A DNA stretch of 15,245 bases from Coemansia sp. RSA 922 (taxonomy: Eukaryota > Kickxellomycota > Kickxellomycetes > Kickxellales > Kickxellaceae). The notes beneath the pieces are model-generated. The model had not been told where the DNA came from. It searched no databases and saw nothing but the letters and a program-made list of their open reading frames with translations. The position numbers and the translations under genes were made by a program. Shown here one piece after another: positions 1 through 8,399 of this stretch (position 1 is the stretch's first letter; each line of letters begins with the position of its first letter). The stretch lies in assembly GCA_027577415.1 (NCBI GenBank), contig JANBQS010000574.1, positions 1-15,245 of the forward strand. Direction: 5' to 3'.

Positions 1-182
1 TCGTCATAGCTTGAAAAACTGCCTTGCTTGCTAAAATCTGTTGGGAAGGGGAAGGGGGAAATTCTGCTTTTTTCGCTGCTTCCCCAATCCACGCAAAAAG
101 GGAGACTTTGCTTCTTTGAAAATATTTTCTTCCTGTCGTCATAGCTTGAAAAGCTGCCTTGCTTGCCAAAATTTGTTAGGAA
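1..182 (+). repeat. Direct repeat pair, 47 bp, spaced 135 bp
   Basis: The block beginning TCGTCATAGCTTGAAAA at 1-47 recurs at 136-182 with only a few substitutions. Each copy is followed by a G/A-rich tract. The 135-bp spacing suggests the window begins inside a tandem array or a duplicated promoter segment, so the array may continue to the left. Confidence 0.85.
81..123 (+). repeat. Dispersed repeat, copy 1
   Basis: This segment begins TCCCCAATCC and ends ACTTTGCTTCTTTGAA plus a few bases. It is matched by a second copy at 5182-5223 in the same orientation, with a one-base indel and a few substitutions. The two copies are about 5.1 kb apart and neither lies in a recognised gene. Confidence 0.75.
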
Positions 183-230
183 AGGGAAAAAGGGGGAAAA
201 GGGGGAAGGGGGAAGTATTCAAATCACCCA

Positions 231-247
231 CATGACATAACGTCATG
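231..247. promoter_or_regulatory. Short palindrome with TGAC/GTCA half-sites
   Basis: CATGAC and GTCATG are perfect inverted arms separated by ATAAC. The spaced TGAC...GTCA halves resemble bZIP (AP-1/CREB-type) binding sites. This is only a resemblance, and the site is about 300 bp upstream of the nearest start codon. Confidence 0.25.
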
Positions 248-539
248 CCGTTGGCAAGAAAGCCTTTATTTCTTTGTCGAGCCAGACATTTTCAATTGTG
301 GAAAAGAACATGCAAAGCCATTGCCTGAAGATGCTTTGAATTCGTCTTCAAAAGGGGCTTCAAGTGGTGTAAAAGTGGGGGCTTGGTGGTGTGCAAGTGT
401 GCGAAAAGGAATGTCGCCAACTGCATGGGTGGCCTTGAAAACCCATGTCCAAACTTTCTCACTTTTCTCTTCCTCTAATTTTTACATTCCATTTATTTTT
501 CAACTAACTCAAAATTTAGTACTTCTTTAGTTTGCTACT

Positions 540-2240
540 ATGTCTACCAGTGTCTCACCAGCTCAAGCACTCCACTCTGATATTCTTCGGCTGATTATAA
601 AGTAAGTGATAAGAGAGTACAAGACAAGAGGAGGGGGATCACTAGGCTCTATGCACAATTTGAGACATATATTGTATGTCTGCTCTGCCTGGCGTCAGGA
701 GGCGCGCGAGTATCTGCGGAAGCAGCTTTACCTCACTATTAATGACAACAGCAACGATGCCTATAATCTGCCAGGGTTGCCCCCAAGACCTAAGCCATCG
801 CTCATTGCTACCAACTTTGTAAGAGAGCTCAGAGTAAAAGTTGCAAGAGCTAGTATAGCAAGTGGTGCTGCCCACAGACTATTGGGTGAGCTCATGGGAG
901 ACACTGCGACTATGATTCAAGCTAGTAAGCTATGTGTTACAATTACCGATGGGTTTGCAGCCTCTGAAGAGCCTATGAGTAGCTCTATTGACAATGTTCT
1001 TGAATTTACTCGTCTGCTCAAGTCAATGACACATGATATCTTGGTGGAAGCACAGTTGCATTACCGTGGCGATCAAAATGAGACACAGGTATGTAATGAA
1101 GAATTATTTGCTAGTCTACTTGGCGAGATATTCCTTGGTACCAATCGCCAAAGGCTCGAATTGAGGAATTTGTCATTTAAACAGCAGTCAACTATAGACT
1201 GCATTCTTCCACTTTCTTCACTGAATCTGAACTGTTATAGTTCTATACTGAGCACTAATTTAGTTCATAAGTGCGCCAGTTCTCTTCAAGATCTTTTTAT
1301 TTATGGCTGCACTGGTAAATCATTGATATATAATATGGATGGCAACGCTGTTATTTACCCCAAATTGCAGTATTTGGAGCCAAGCTTTGATTATAATGAT
1401 CCAATTGAGCGAGTTCTGGCTCCCGATGTTGTGCCATTTCCTGTATTGCAGTGCTTGAGATTATTCTCGCGTTATCCATTTGGCGATGATGTGATGTTCC
1501 GAGGAAATAGCGCCACCCTAGAGAAACTAAGTATATGCCTAGACGCAGAGGATATAGCCATTCTAATGTGTAATCCGGTGTTTAACGGCGAGTTTAGGAA
1601 CTTGCGAACTCTGTATATTGATAATTATTCCGACAGAAATAACCTCACACAAGTGCCCATGCCCACTATGCACAAGTTTATACGCAACGTAGCTGCTAAT
1701 GCTCGCAAAGTGTCATTAACAAGCAACATTCCACTCAGTGGATTGATTGATTTGACAAGTTCTGGTTGTCAGTTTGAAAACATCCAATTTTTGGATATGA
1801 GGAGCAAGAAATCGTCGCTCCATGATATTCTGCGCTTGCTGAATGCACTTCCTGTTCTTGCTAAGCTTTTCTGTGATATTGACGATTTGGATTCAGGATT
1901 TAAATTACTGACGAATGATGATTTGCCTGATCATGTAGCCTCCAACTTTGGCAATGCTGGCAAGCACTTGCACACTTGGCTTTTGCCACATGCCGGAGGT
2001 GAGCGCAGTATGAAAGTTGCCGACTATGTTATGCTTTTGGCTATTGCTTGCCCAAGACTTAAGTCAGTGGAAACGCTGTGTATTGATAGCCGCAGTTACC
2101 ACACAAGAGTCACTGAGGCTAGTCGCGGTGGTCCATTTAGCAAGTATGCATCACGACTTATTCGACTCCTTGATGGGATTACCATTATAGAAGAAGATTA
2201 TGAAACCAATCTGATGAATATGATGATTGACGACGATTGA
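540..2240 (+). CDS. F-box/LRR-like protein of a Kickxellales-expanded family (spliced)
   Basis: Proposed CDS is join(540..601,665..2240), giving 545 residues. The ATG at 540 opens a 20-residue exon containing HSDILRLIIK. Joined to exon 2 this reads straight into HILYVCSAWRQEAREYL, a typical F-box pattern of hydrophobic helix, VC and W. The rest is a long, weakly repetitive leucine-rich region as in F-box/LRR proteins, which usually act as substrate adaptors of SCF ubiquitin ligases; that function is inferred. Around residue 291 the motif YPFGDDVMFRGN matches YPFGDDTFFRGN in the next gene, and the C-terminal KYASRLIRLLDG matches its QYAPRLQRLL, so the two are paralogues. This copy is clearly more AT-rich than its neighbour. 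Without the intron, the long frame would have to start at a non-ATG codon at 606 and would lack the F-box start. Confidence 0.8.
602..664 (+). other. Predicted 63-nt intron in the F-box-like gene
   Basis: The donor GTAAGT at 602 is a perfect consensus and falls right before an in-frame TAA. The acceptor TTTGAG at 659-664 is the only AG of usable spacing that joins exon 1 (phase 2) to the long open frame. No strong branch site is visible, so the exact acceptor is less certain than the donor. Confidence 0.6.
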
Positions 2241-2663
2241 GTCGCACGTTACATCAATGTAGAAGTTTAAAGTCAGCAGGCTCTTACGTATTTTTGATTT
2301 TTCTTTCGGTGCAGGTAGGCGGTATATGGTTTAAGCGGTTACAATACACTTGGAACTGATATGCAAGAGATCCGCCTGGCGTCTATATCAGATAATGCGC
2401 ATGACGTTGTAGCAGCTGTCAATTGGATAAAAGTATGCTGCCACACCATCGAGCCAATCCTACTCCAAGCCGGAACTCGGCATAAAGCGCCCTTACCCTT
2501 ACTTTAACTGGTTAGATATTGCATGACATCTTTTTGTGGTCTGGGCTATATGGCCCACCTTTCCACAAGGTAAGGGATATTCTAGCTCTTCAGTTCTACT
2601 TTATACGTACATACCATTTACCATCCTCAAATACAATCAACGTTATTATTCTATTTGCTATCA
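2241..2663. other. Intergenic region with a short coding-like ORF
   Basis: This separates the two F-box-like genes. It contains a 48-codon ATG-initiated frame (2361-2507) whose base composition looks richer in GC than its flanks, but I recognise no family in it. A TTTATA at 2600-2605 and an AT-rich leader precede the ATG at 2664 and are plausible promoter elements for the second gene. Confidence 0.5.
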
Positions 2664-4385
2664 ATGCCTACTTTATCTCCATTTCAGACTCTTCCACTTC
2701 TCATTGTCCAGCTCATTGTCAACTACGTCGTAGGCAGCAGCCGCATCCTTGGTGACGGCGTAGAGATTAACTCCAACGAGTACCGCGTGTTACTGAGACC
2801 TCTGCTATGTGTCTGCCATGACTTTCGTGCTATCGCCTACCCACGCTATTGTGGCTTCTTTAAGCTGGAGCTATCTAGTTCATCGCATCACGAGCGAACA
2901 ACACAGTACCCGCTGCTTGGCCTTTTTGACTTTGGCTATCGCGTGCACAATGATCTCGGCTACCCCACACACCACCTGGTCAAAGAGTTGGTAATCGAGC
3001 TTGATGAGCGCGACATTTACTCTGGCAACGCTTTGCGTATATTGTCGCTTGAGCCCTACGGTGGCTGTGCATTTCCAATAGCTCGCATCATTACATTTCT
3101 TGTCATCTTGGACGAGGACGTTACAGCCCTATCGTTGCTAACTGAGTCCAATGTTCTTACATTTGTGCAGCGGATCAAGCAGATGACGCCGCTGGCTAGT
3201 AAAATTAGAATACGGCCACACGACTTTGGTCGTGTGCCTGAAATTTCCAGCTTTTATTTTGGCAGCCTGGTTTCCCAACTCTTTCATCTCGCAATCCGCA
3301 TCGAATACGAGCACTCTAGCGATACGATTGTTACTATGGAGCTGCAGCCGGACGTGATTCGTAACTTGGTGCTTATGAAGTACACGTGTAAGAGTAGTGT
3401 TGCACTCGTTGTGCAGTTGGCGCGACAGAGTGCGCTGACATTGCAGTCTATCGATATCGACTCTGAGCAAGACATTGACTTTGCTGGTCTTGTTCAAGAT
3501 GTCGACAATAGGTACGTGACTTACCCGCAACTGATAATACTCAAGCTGTGGGGTCCATCGCACAACGACGAGCCGCAGCGACCAGCTTTTAATGGAGCTG
3601 TACCTTTTCCCTGTCTTCGGTCGCTAAGTATTGGCTATGACTACCCATTTGGCGACGACACGTTTTTCAGAGGCAACGCGGCCTCACTCGAGTGCTTGGA
3701 GGTGTGGATGGACAACTCAACCGTCTCGATGCTTCACAGGCTCAACGTGTTCACGCCGTCAAGTCATCCAAAGATGCAATGTGTCAAGACCGGCGATTTG
3801 GACGGCGTCTTACCGGATACATTTGCTACTGCCGCTGAAGCCATGCGGTTTTACTTGAGCGTTGCTCCCGGAGCGTGTGTACGTGAGATCAAGGGAGTCT
3901 TGTCTGGTGCCGAAACAGCACTAGCCTTTTCACCATCGTTTGGCGACTACTCTTGCATTCAAGTTTTGTCGCTACCATTTATCCCCCTGACGCTCTGGAA
4001 CGTCGTCGACCTAATCAAGTCGCTGCCATTATTATCGGATCTGTTCACAAAGTATCCGAGCATTGGAGAGTTGCCCTCTGGAGTCACGTTGAGCGAGCTC
4101 CCCGCCTACATGCTCTCCACGTATGCTCTCATTGGCGAGCGATTCCGCTGCTGGCATCTCGTATTCTACCGAGCAAGAAACCTTTATGATATTGTGATGT
4201 GCGTACTGCTTTTGGCCCTAGCTTGTCCCAATTTCGACTATGCTGTTACGGATCCCGACGACCGCAAGCCCTTTATGAAGCAGATGGAAGAGACCATTGC
4301 CTCAAATGAGTTTAAGCAATATGCACCTCGTTTGCAGCGTTTGCTGTTTCATGGATGGCAAGGCCGCCCAACCATTAGCCGCTAG
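2664..4385 (+). CDS. F-box-like protein, Kickxellales-expanded family
   Basis: An intact, intronless 573-residue protein. The first in-frame ATG at 2664 is chosen, because the frame extends three codons further only by using a TTG. The N-terminus, FQTLPLLIVQLIVNYVVGSS followed by LLRPLLCVCHDFRAIAYP, is an F-box-like helix set that I recall in many Coemansia paralogues with the same length and ending. The body is a degenerate leucine-rich array. Shared blocks with the upstream paralogue include VPFPCL, YPFGDDTFFRGNAASLE (from residue about 327), LLLALACP near the C-terminus and APRLQRLL at the end. Codon use is more GC-rich than in the first copy. A role as a ubiquitin-ligase adaptor is inferred from the family and is not shown by the sequence. 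Confidence 0.85.
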   Translation: MPTLSPFQTLPLLIVQLIVNYVVGSSRILGDGVEINSNEYRVLLRPLLCVCHDFRAIAYPRYCGFFKLELSSSSHHERTTQYPLLGLFDFGYRVHNDLGYPTHHLVKELVIELDERDIYSGNALRILSLEPYGGCAFPIARIITFLVILDEDVTALSLLTESNVLTFVQRIKQMTPLASKIRIRPHDFGRVPEISSFYFGSLVSQLFHLAIRIEYEHSSDTIVTMELQPDVIRNLVLMKYTCKSSVALVVQLARQSALTLQSIDIDSEQDIDFAGLVQDVDNRYVTYPQLIILKLWGPSHNDEPQRPAFNGAVPFPCLRSLSIGYDYPFGDDTFFRGNAASLECLEVWMDNSTVSMLHRLNVFTPSSHPKMQCVKTGDLDGVLPDTFATAAEAMRFYLSVAPGACVREIKGVLSGAETALAFSPSFGDYSCIQVLSLPFIPLTLWNVVDLIKSLPLLSDLFTKYPSIGELPSGVTLSELPAYMLSTYALIGERFRCWHLVFYRARNLYDIVMCVLLLALACPNFDYAVTDPDDRKPFMKQMEETIASNEFKQYAPRLQRLLFHGWQGRPTISR

Positions 4386-4585
4386 TACTTTTATTTTTTG
4401 TTGTTACTGTTAATGTTATTTATAACTAGTCGGTGTATTTTTTTTAGAAAAACTAAAAGGTTAAAATCAAACTTTTTTATTGCTAAAAAGCATGTAAACT
4501 AAAGCTACGACCGTATATCTGTTTGCTAGTATAGTATTCCAACACATTCAAAGACGCAATTGATACACTAAGTGTAAAAGGAGCT

Positions 4586-5004
4586 TCAACGAACATCGTT
4601 TGGATCTACAATGTTAAACTTGACAGTATCCACTAAATGATATATTGGGATTACATAACTTTCCATTATCTTCTTTATATACTCGCCGAGCCAATTTTTG
4701 TTTTCAACATTATTGAAGCCTGACACCCTGGCTTCATCTATTAGGAGTTGAACGTGGTCGTCATGAAGAATAACCATTTTATAATCACGACTGATATGTC
4801 ATTTACAATACCCAGTGGTTTCATTGTTACATACAATGAACACGGAATGCTCATCACACATTTTTCTATTTTATTTGCAATATATATTGCTTCATCCATG
4901 TACGTGTCTTTTTCTGGATATTGAACACCCAAAGTTTGTAAGCACAAGCCGTCACTACCATTGTTTTCATAGACAAATACTTCCACTTGATATCTATCCG
5001 CCAT
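4586..5004 (-). CDS. Orphan 124-residue protein, spliced
   Basis: Proposed CDS is complement(join(4586..4790,4835..5004)). Two overlapping frames on this strand each look coding: the first begins MADRYQVEVFVYENNG, the second ends IVDPNDVR. They are joined precisely by a 44-nt intron, which removes the frame break and gives 124 residues with no stop. The start has a good context (AACAATGG). I recognise no domain. The protein is AT-rich in codon use, has no signal peptide or membrane segment, and reads as alternating strands and helices (for example YKMVILHD, then DDHVQLLIDEAR). It lies divergent from the repeat at 5182-5223, with a TATTTAA about 110 bp upstream of its start. It could be a member of a lineage-specific small-protein family. 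Confidence 0.65.
4791..4834 (-). other. Predicted 44-nt intron in the orphan gene
   Basis: Read on the minus strand, the intron begins GTATGT, contains a branch-like ATGAC and ends ATATCAG. Removing it exactly restores one frame across what otherwise looks like a frameshift (exon 1 170 nt, exon 2 205 nt, total 375 nt). Confidence 0.75.
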
Positions 5005-5112
5005 TGTTAATCAGTGTAACAGTTGAGAGCAAAAAAACTATTAGTGAGGAAGGTGGAATTGGTAAGAGGTAAAGGAAGAGAGAATGGAGGGGATGGAGCA
5101 GAACAGAACTGC

Positions 5113-5119
5113 TTAAATA
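5113..5119 (-). promoter_or_regulatory. TATA-like element for the orphan gene
   Basis: TATTTAA on the minus strand lies about 110 bp upstream of the ATG at 5004. A purine-rich tract (5169-5188 read on the minus strand) lies about 50 bp further upstream. The same order of purine tract, TATA box and short gene is seen before the gene at 10305. Confidence 0.4.
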
Positions 5120-5181
5120 GGTCTGCCCAGCTGTGCTGGGAAGCGCAAAAATATAAAAACCATCTTTTTTTTCCCCCTCCC

Positions 5182-5223
5182 TCCCCAATCCATGAAGAAG
5201 GAAAACTTTGCTTCTTTGAAGAT
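5182..5223 (+). repeat. Dispersed repeat, copy 2
   Basis: Second copy of the 81-123 segment in the same orientation, sharing TCCCCAATCCA and ACTTTGCTTCTTTGAA. It sits in the divergent intergenic region upstream of the orphan gene at 4586-5004. Confidence 0.75.
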
Positions 5224-5240
5224 AGATTGATTTATGATTA

Positions 5241-5339
5241 ATGGACATTAAAACACCAGTTGATGTGGTAGCTGCGGTCGTAAGCAAACTAAAGAAAATA
5301 GATCCTCATGCCACAATCCATCGATCTGAATCAGCATAG
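5241..5339 (+). CDS. Possible short ORF, 32 residues
   Basis: An ATG at 5241 opens MDIKTPVDVVAAVVSKLKK and stops at 5337-5339. The peptide is helix-like with regular hydrophobic and lysine spacing, and a TATAAAAA at 5152-5159 lies about 85 bp upstream on the same strand. No family is recognised and the length is within chance for this composition. It may be the start of a decayed gene. Confidence 0.2.
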   Translation: MDIKTPVDVVAAVVSKLKKIDPHATIHRSESA

Positions 5340-5445
5340 GACTCTTTACAAAATAAAAAGGCAACTTGTCAAGCAAAAACAATGAATCTGTACTTGTAGT
5401 TTCCAAGATGCAAAAATGTTCAATGAAAGAGTGTTAACATTAGCC

Positions 5446-8223
5446 TTAAATAGTGCACTTATCAACGATACGTTCAAGTTCTCTAACTCTCAGTCCCAAC
5501 TCCTCATTCCTCAAACACGCCATCCTCAACTGCTGCTTCAACCCAGCAACCTCTCTCTTAAGCCTCGCAGACTCGACGGACGGTACATCCAAAAGATCCA
5601 TCGCCAATATCTCCTTAGCCGACGGTCTGCGCCCCGGCTCTGTATCCATAAGCCTCGATATAAAAGCAGCCTCTTGCGGCCACGCCCGAATAAACTCCTC
5701 TGGGAACACTCCACGCCGCAGATCACGGATAACAATGACGCGCTCCATCGACGTAGAAAACGCATAGTACAATTCAAAGAATATTATCCCCAGCGAGTAG
5801 ATGTCCGCCTTCTCGCTATAAACCACTGACTGTTGGTTTAGGAGCTGCTCAGGTGCCGCATAAGTGATTGTGCCGACGTTTGACGTCCGACGATGGTGCC
5901 TAGGCAAGTGGCTAACCAGCGATGACTCTGTTGTATCGCCGGTTAAAGGTGAGTTTCCGCCGCCGCCACCGCCGTCACTGCCCGTTGTCTGAATACCCTG
6001 AGTGATGGTCTTGGTGGCTAAACCAAAGTCGCCTATTCTCGGAATAAGCGTCACCATAGGCACTGCCACATCGTCCTCAGGCAATAGAGACGCCGTTGAT
6101 AGCTCGGGAGTAGGTCCGCCGCGACTAGCCAAAATAGACGCAAACACAGAGTCCCAGTCGATATTACGACCACTCGTATCCACAGCCATTGCCGCCTCCG
6201 AGGAGCAACGTTCTTTAAGATTGCCGCCATCAATAGTATCCCATGCATCGGCATGGACATCCCGCATAACAGTCTCCAAGCCACAGGCGCCAGGCCGCCC
6301 AATATCGCTAGCACACCGACTAATAGGATTGCCGCCACTATCGGCATAGACAACGTCAACAAAAACATTGGCGCCCTTCAAATCGCGATGAATAACCCCA
6401 CGCGTATGAAAGTACCGAACACCCTCAACAATCGCCCGAAACAGCCGGATATTGAGCACTGGGTCGATCAACAGAGACTGGGCGTCAATACGCCGATTGC
6501 GCTCGATTATGAACTGCTGCAAAGTAGTCTGACACATTTGCATCTGGATATACAAAGTAGTCTCGCCAACCACCATAGAGTACGTAGAGTCGTTGCTCCC
6601 CGGCAGAGACTGCGCCAATATTTGGTGTGGGCGATCCGACGGAGATGAAGCACAGTCGTTGACAAGCAGTGACCTTTGGCGCCGGTGGAACGCGTTCTTG
6701 ATAGGAATCGGATATGACCGCGTACTAGCAACGGTATTCAGCCTAATTGAAGAGATGGAGTCGCCAGTGTCACAGTCCTCAGTAAACACTATATGCTCAT
6801 CGTCACCGTCATCCGCCGATGAGTCAACAGGGCCGCTCTTGCTGTGCTCAAACACGACATCGTCATCGTCTATCCACTGACCGCCTTTGTCGCCGAACGG
6901 GCTGGCTGGCACAAGGTCGATATTGGCCTCGTCACCAAACCACCCCCAGTCACGGCGACTGCTACCGGGTGGTCCGCCTGCAAACAATCCCACCAACGCC
7001 GGCGGTGGATCGACGCTAATATCTCCCTCAGACCCACCAGACGAGGACAAAGACCAGAGCGATGGAGAGAGTGAGCCGTCACACATATTATATCGACGCT
7101 TTTCACCACACGCATTATCGCACACCGCCGCATCGTCGTCCCCAGTCTCTTCCTCCTCGTCATCGTCGCTATCGTCGTCAGCAGCAGGCGAAGCACAGTA
7201 TTCATCGGGTCCAAGCGACGGAGACGCCCCAGTTGGCCTCCTGCCCCGCTGTTGAGCGACCTCGATCCAGCTGCTATAATACCTGACAATATTAGGGTGC
7301 TCCAAACTAGCCAGCGTCTTTGTCTCGCGCAACGTTTTGTCAGCTGTGATTTGACCCTTGACCTTGATTTGCTTAACAGCGTACCTCCGTCCATCCAGCT
7401 TATTCCTAGCTTCAAACACCCGGCCAAACCCGCCTCGACCCAGTGTCCGTAGCTGTATAAAGTCGTCGTGGTACCTAGATCGCTGCATATCCATGATCAT
7501 AGTATCAAACGTGTTGCTAGTATTCGACGACGAAGCGCGACTGCCCGAGGACTTGAGCCACCGAATGTCGCGCAGTGAACCGCCATTAGAACAGCCGGAC
7601 AGCGGAGGCTTGGGAGTTCGCGAGGCAGGCACAGTGGCATACTTCTGCTGACCATAGACCGAGCACTCATCAACACCGTCAGTCGACAGCGAGTAGTCCA
7701 GGCTAAGTGAGTCGCTTTCCTCAGTCATGCTAGTAACCAGCGAGCGTATCCCAGACTCGATATCATGCTGCTCGTACATATCCAGAGACTGCTGCGCGCG
7801 CAACACCAGCTCGCGGAATGCACCCGAGTACGTGGCCCGGACCGACGCCATCTCATCCACATACTCTTTGCCAATAATACCCATCGAATACAATGTACGG
7901 CAGATAGCAAAGAATAACCGCCGGTTGCGCAAAGGGTCGTCGTCGTATGTGCGGAGATAGCTCTCAAGTAATGTGACAAACAGGATCCGCGTCTGCTGCT
8001 CGCGCCCCAAGGATCCTGCCTCGGCAACCTCTGCTGTGGCAGCTAGAGCTATGCTGCTGAGAGTGCGGGGCTGGAGAACCAGCTGTCTTGCCTCGGCTTG
8101 CGAGTCTTCTAGCGATTTGGAGTGACTGATGTCATCAGCGCTGCTGTCACATACGCTGCTTAGGCGCTGCTCCCGCCTATTTGTCGTGTCTGTGTCACTG
8201 CAGGCATTATTAGGCGAGAGCAT
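5446..8223 (-). CDS. HRI-like eIF2-alpha protein kinase (PEK family)
   Basis: A 925-residue cytosolic kinase. Residues about 75-145 (RILFVTLLESYLR..., FFAICRTLYSMGII) match the N-terminal region of HRI-type kinases. The kinase domain starts near 254: glycine loop GRGGFGRV at 262-269, Lys284 in YAVKQI, alpha-C Glu300. A large acidic insert (about 325-552, DDDSDDDEEEE) then precedes LYIQMQMC, as is usual in eIF2-alpha kinases. Catalytic HRDLKGAN is at 612-619, DFG at 732-734, APE at 790-792. The C-terminal 885-920 stretch is a heptad-like coiled coil. No signal peptide or membrane segment is present, which argues against PERK, and no RWD or HisRS-like domain is present, which argues against GCN2. 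Such kinases phosphorylate eIF2-alpha and lower translation under stress. Odd points are a roughly 110-residue insert between the catalytic loop and DFG and a glycine-rich activation-segment insert near 750. The ATG at 8223 is the only strong start. Confidence 0.9.
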   Translation of the reverse strand: MLSPNNACSDTDTTNRREQRLSSVCDSSADDISHSKSLEDSQAEARQLVLQPRTLSSIALAATAEVAEAGSLGREQQTRILFVTLLESYLRTYDDDPLRNRRLFFAICRTLYSMGIIGKEYVDEMASVRATYSGAFRELVLRAQQSLDMYEQHDIESGIRSLVTSMTEESDSLSLDYSLSTDGVDECSVYGQQKYATVPASRTPKPPLSGCSNGGSLRDIRWLKSSGSRASSSNTSNTFDTMIMDMQRSRYHDDFIQLRTLGRGGFGRVFEARNKLDGRRYAVKQIKVKGQITADKTLRETKTLASLEHPNIVRYYSSWIEVAQQRGRRPTGASPSLGPDEYCASPAADDDSDDDEEEETGDDDAAVCDNACGEKRRYNMCDGSLSPSLWSLSSSGGSEGDISVDPPPALVGLFAGGPPGSSRRDWGWFGDEANIDLVPASPFGDKGGQWIDDDDVVFEHSKSGPVDSSADDGDDEHIVFTEDCDTGDSISSIRLNTVASTRSYPIPIKNAFHRRQRSLLVNDCASSPSDRPHQILAQSLPGSNDSTYSMVVGETTLYIQMQMCQTTLQQFIIERNRRIDAQSLLIDPVLNIRLFRAIVEGVRYFHTRGVIHRDLKGANVFVDVVYADSGGNPISRCASDIGRPGACGLETVMRDVHADAWDTIDGGNLKERCSSEAAMAVDTSGRNIDWDSVFASILASRGGPTPELSTASLLPEDDVAVPMVTLIPRIGDFGLATKTITQGIQTTGSDGGGGGGNSPLTGDTTESSLVSHLPRHHRRTSNVGTITYAAPEQLLNQQSVVYSEKADIYSLGIIFFELYYAFSTSMERVIVIRDLRRGVFPEEFIRAWPQEAAFISRLMDTEPGRRPSAKEILAMDLLDVPSVESARLKREVAGLKQQLRMACLRNEELGLRVRELERIVDKCTI

Positions 8224-8295
8224 AGGACTAGAAGAAACAAAAAAAAGTGGTAATTGAAGGAAAGGAATAGTGATGTAAATTTGTAAAGCTTGAAA

Positions 8296-8301
8296 TTTAT
8301 A
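8296..8301 (-). promoter_or_regulatory. TATA box of the kinase gene
   Basis: TATAAA on the minus strand (CCTATAAATT) lies about 73 bp upstream of the kinase ATG at 8223, followed by a T- and C-rich leader. It falls in the 176-bp gap between the protease stop codon and the kinase start, which makes independent transcription of the kinase likely. Confidence 0.55.
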
Positions 8302-8399
8302 GGGAAAGAGTTAAAAAAAAAAATAAGCGGAGTGAAAATCTAAATCTTCCACGTCATGTTCTCTGCATTCTTTGTAGACTTGATTGGCTTGAGAGTGTG

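Larger units (their letters stand above)
1..539. other. Intergenic region, repeat- and purine-rich
   Basis: No convincing gene is seen here. The stretch holds a pair of direct repeats (1-47 and 136-182), two G/A-rich tracts (41-61 and 175-215), one copy of a dispersed repeat (81-123) and a short palindrome (231-247). The last 80 bases are T-rich and serve as the probable promoter and leader of the F-box-like gene starting at 540. Open frames here run through repeats and low-complexity purines and have no family signature. Confidence 0.7.

Noticed and set aside
41..235. 64-codon plus-strand ORF at the left edge
   Set aside because: It consists of purine tracts and direct repeats, starts at a non-ATG codon and gives low-complexity Lys/Gly sequence.
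606..664. Upstream part of the long frame of the first F-box-like gene
   Set aside because: It starts at GTG and is best explained as intron sequence after the GTAAGT donor at 602; the real N-terminus is the exon from 540.
3138..3563. 141-codon minus-strand ORF
   Set aside because: It is the antisense shadow of the second F-box-like gene, with no family signature of its own.
4741..4834. Frameshifted pseudogene on the minus strand
   Set aside because: The frame change coincides exactly with consensus donor, branch and acceptor sequences, so a 44-nt intron is the simpler explanation.
6870..7427. 185-codon minus-strand ORF within the kinase gene
   Set aside because: It overlaps the kinase in another frame; composition mirrors the kinase's acidic insert and no domain is seen.
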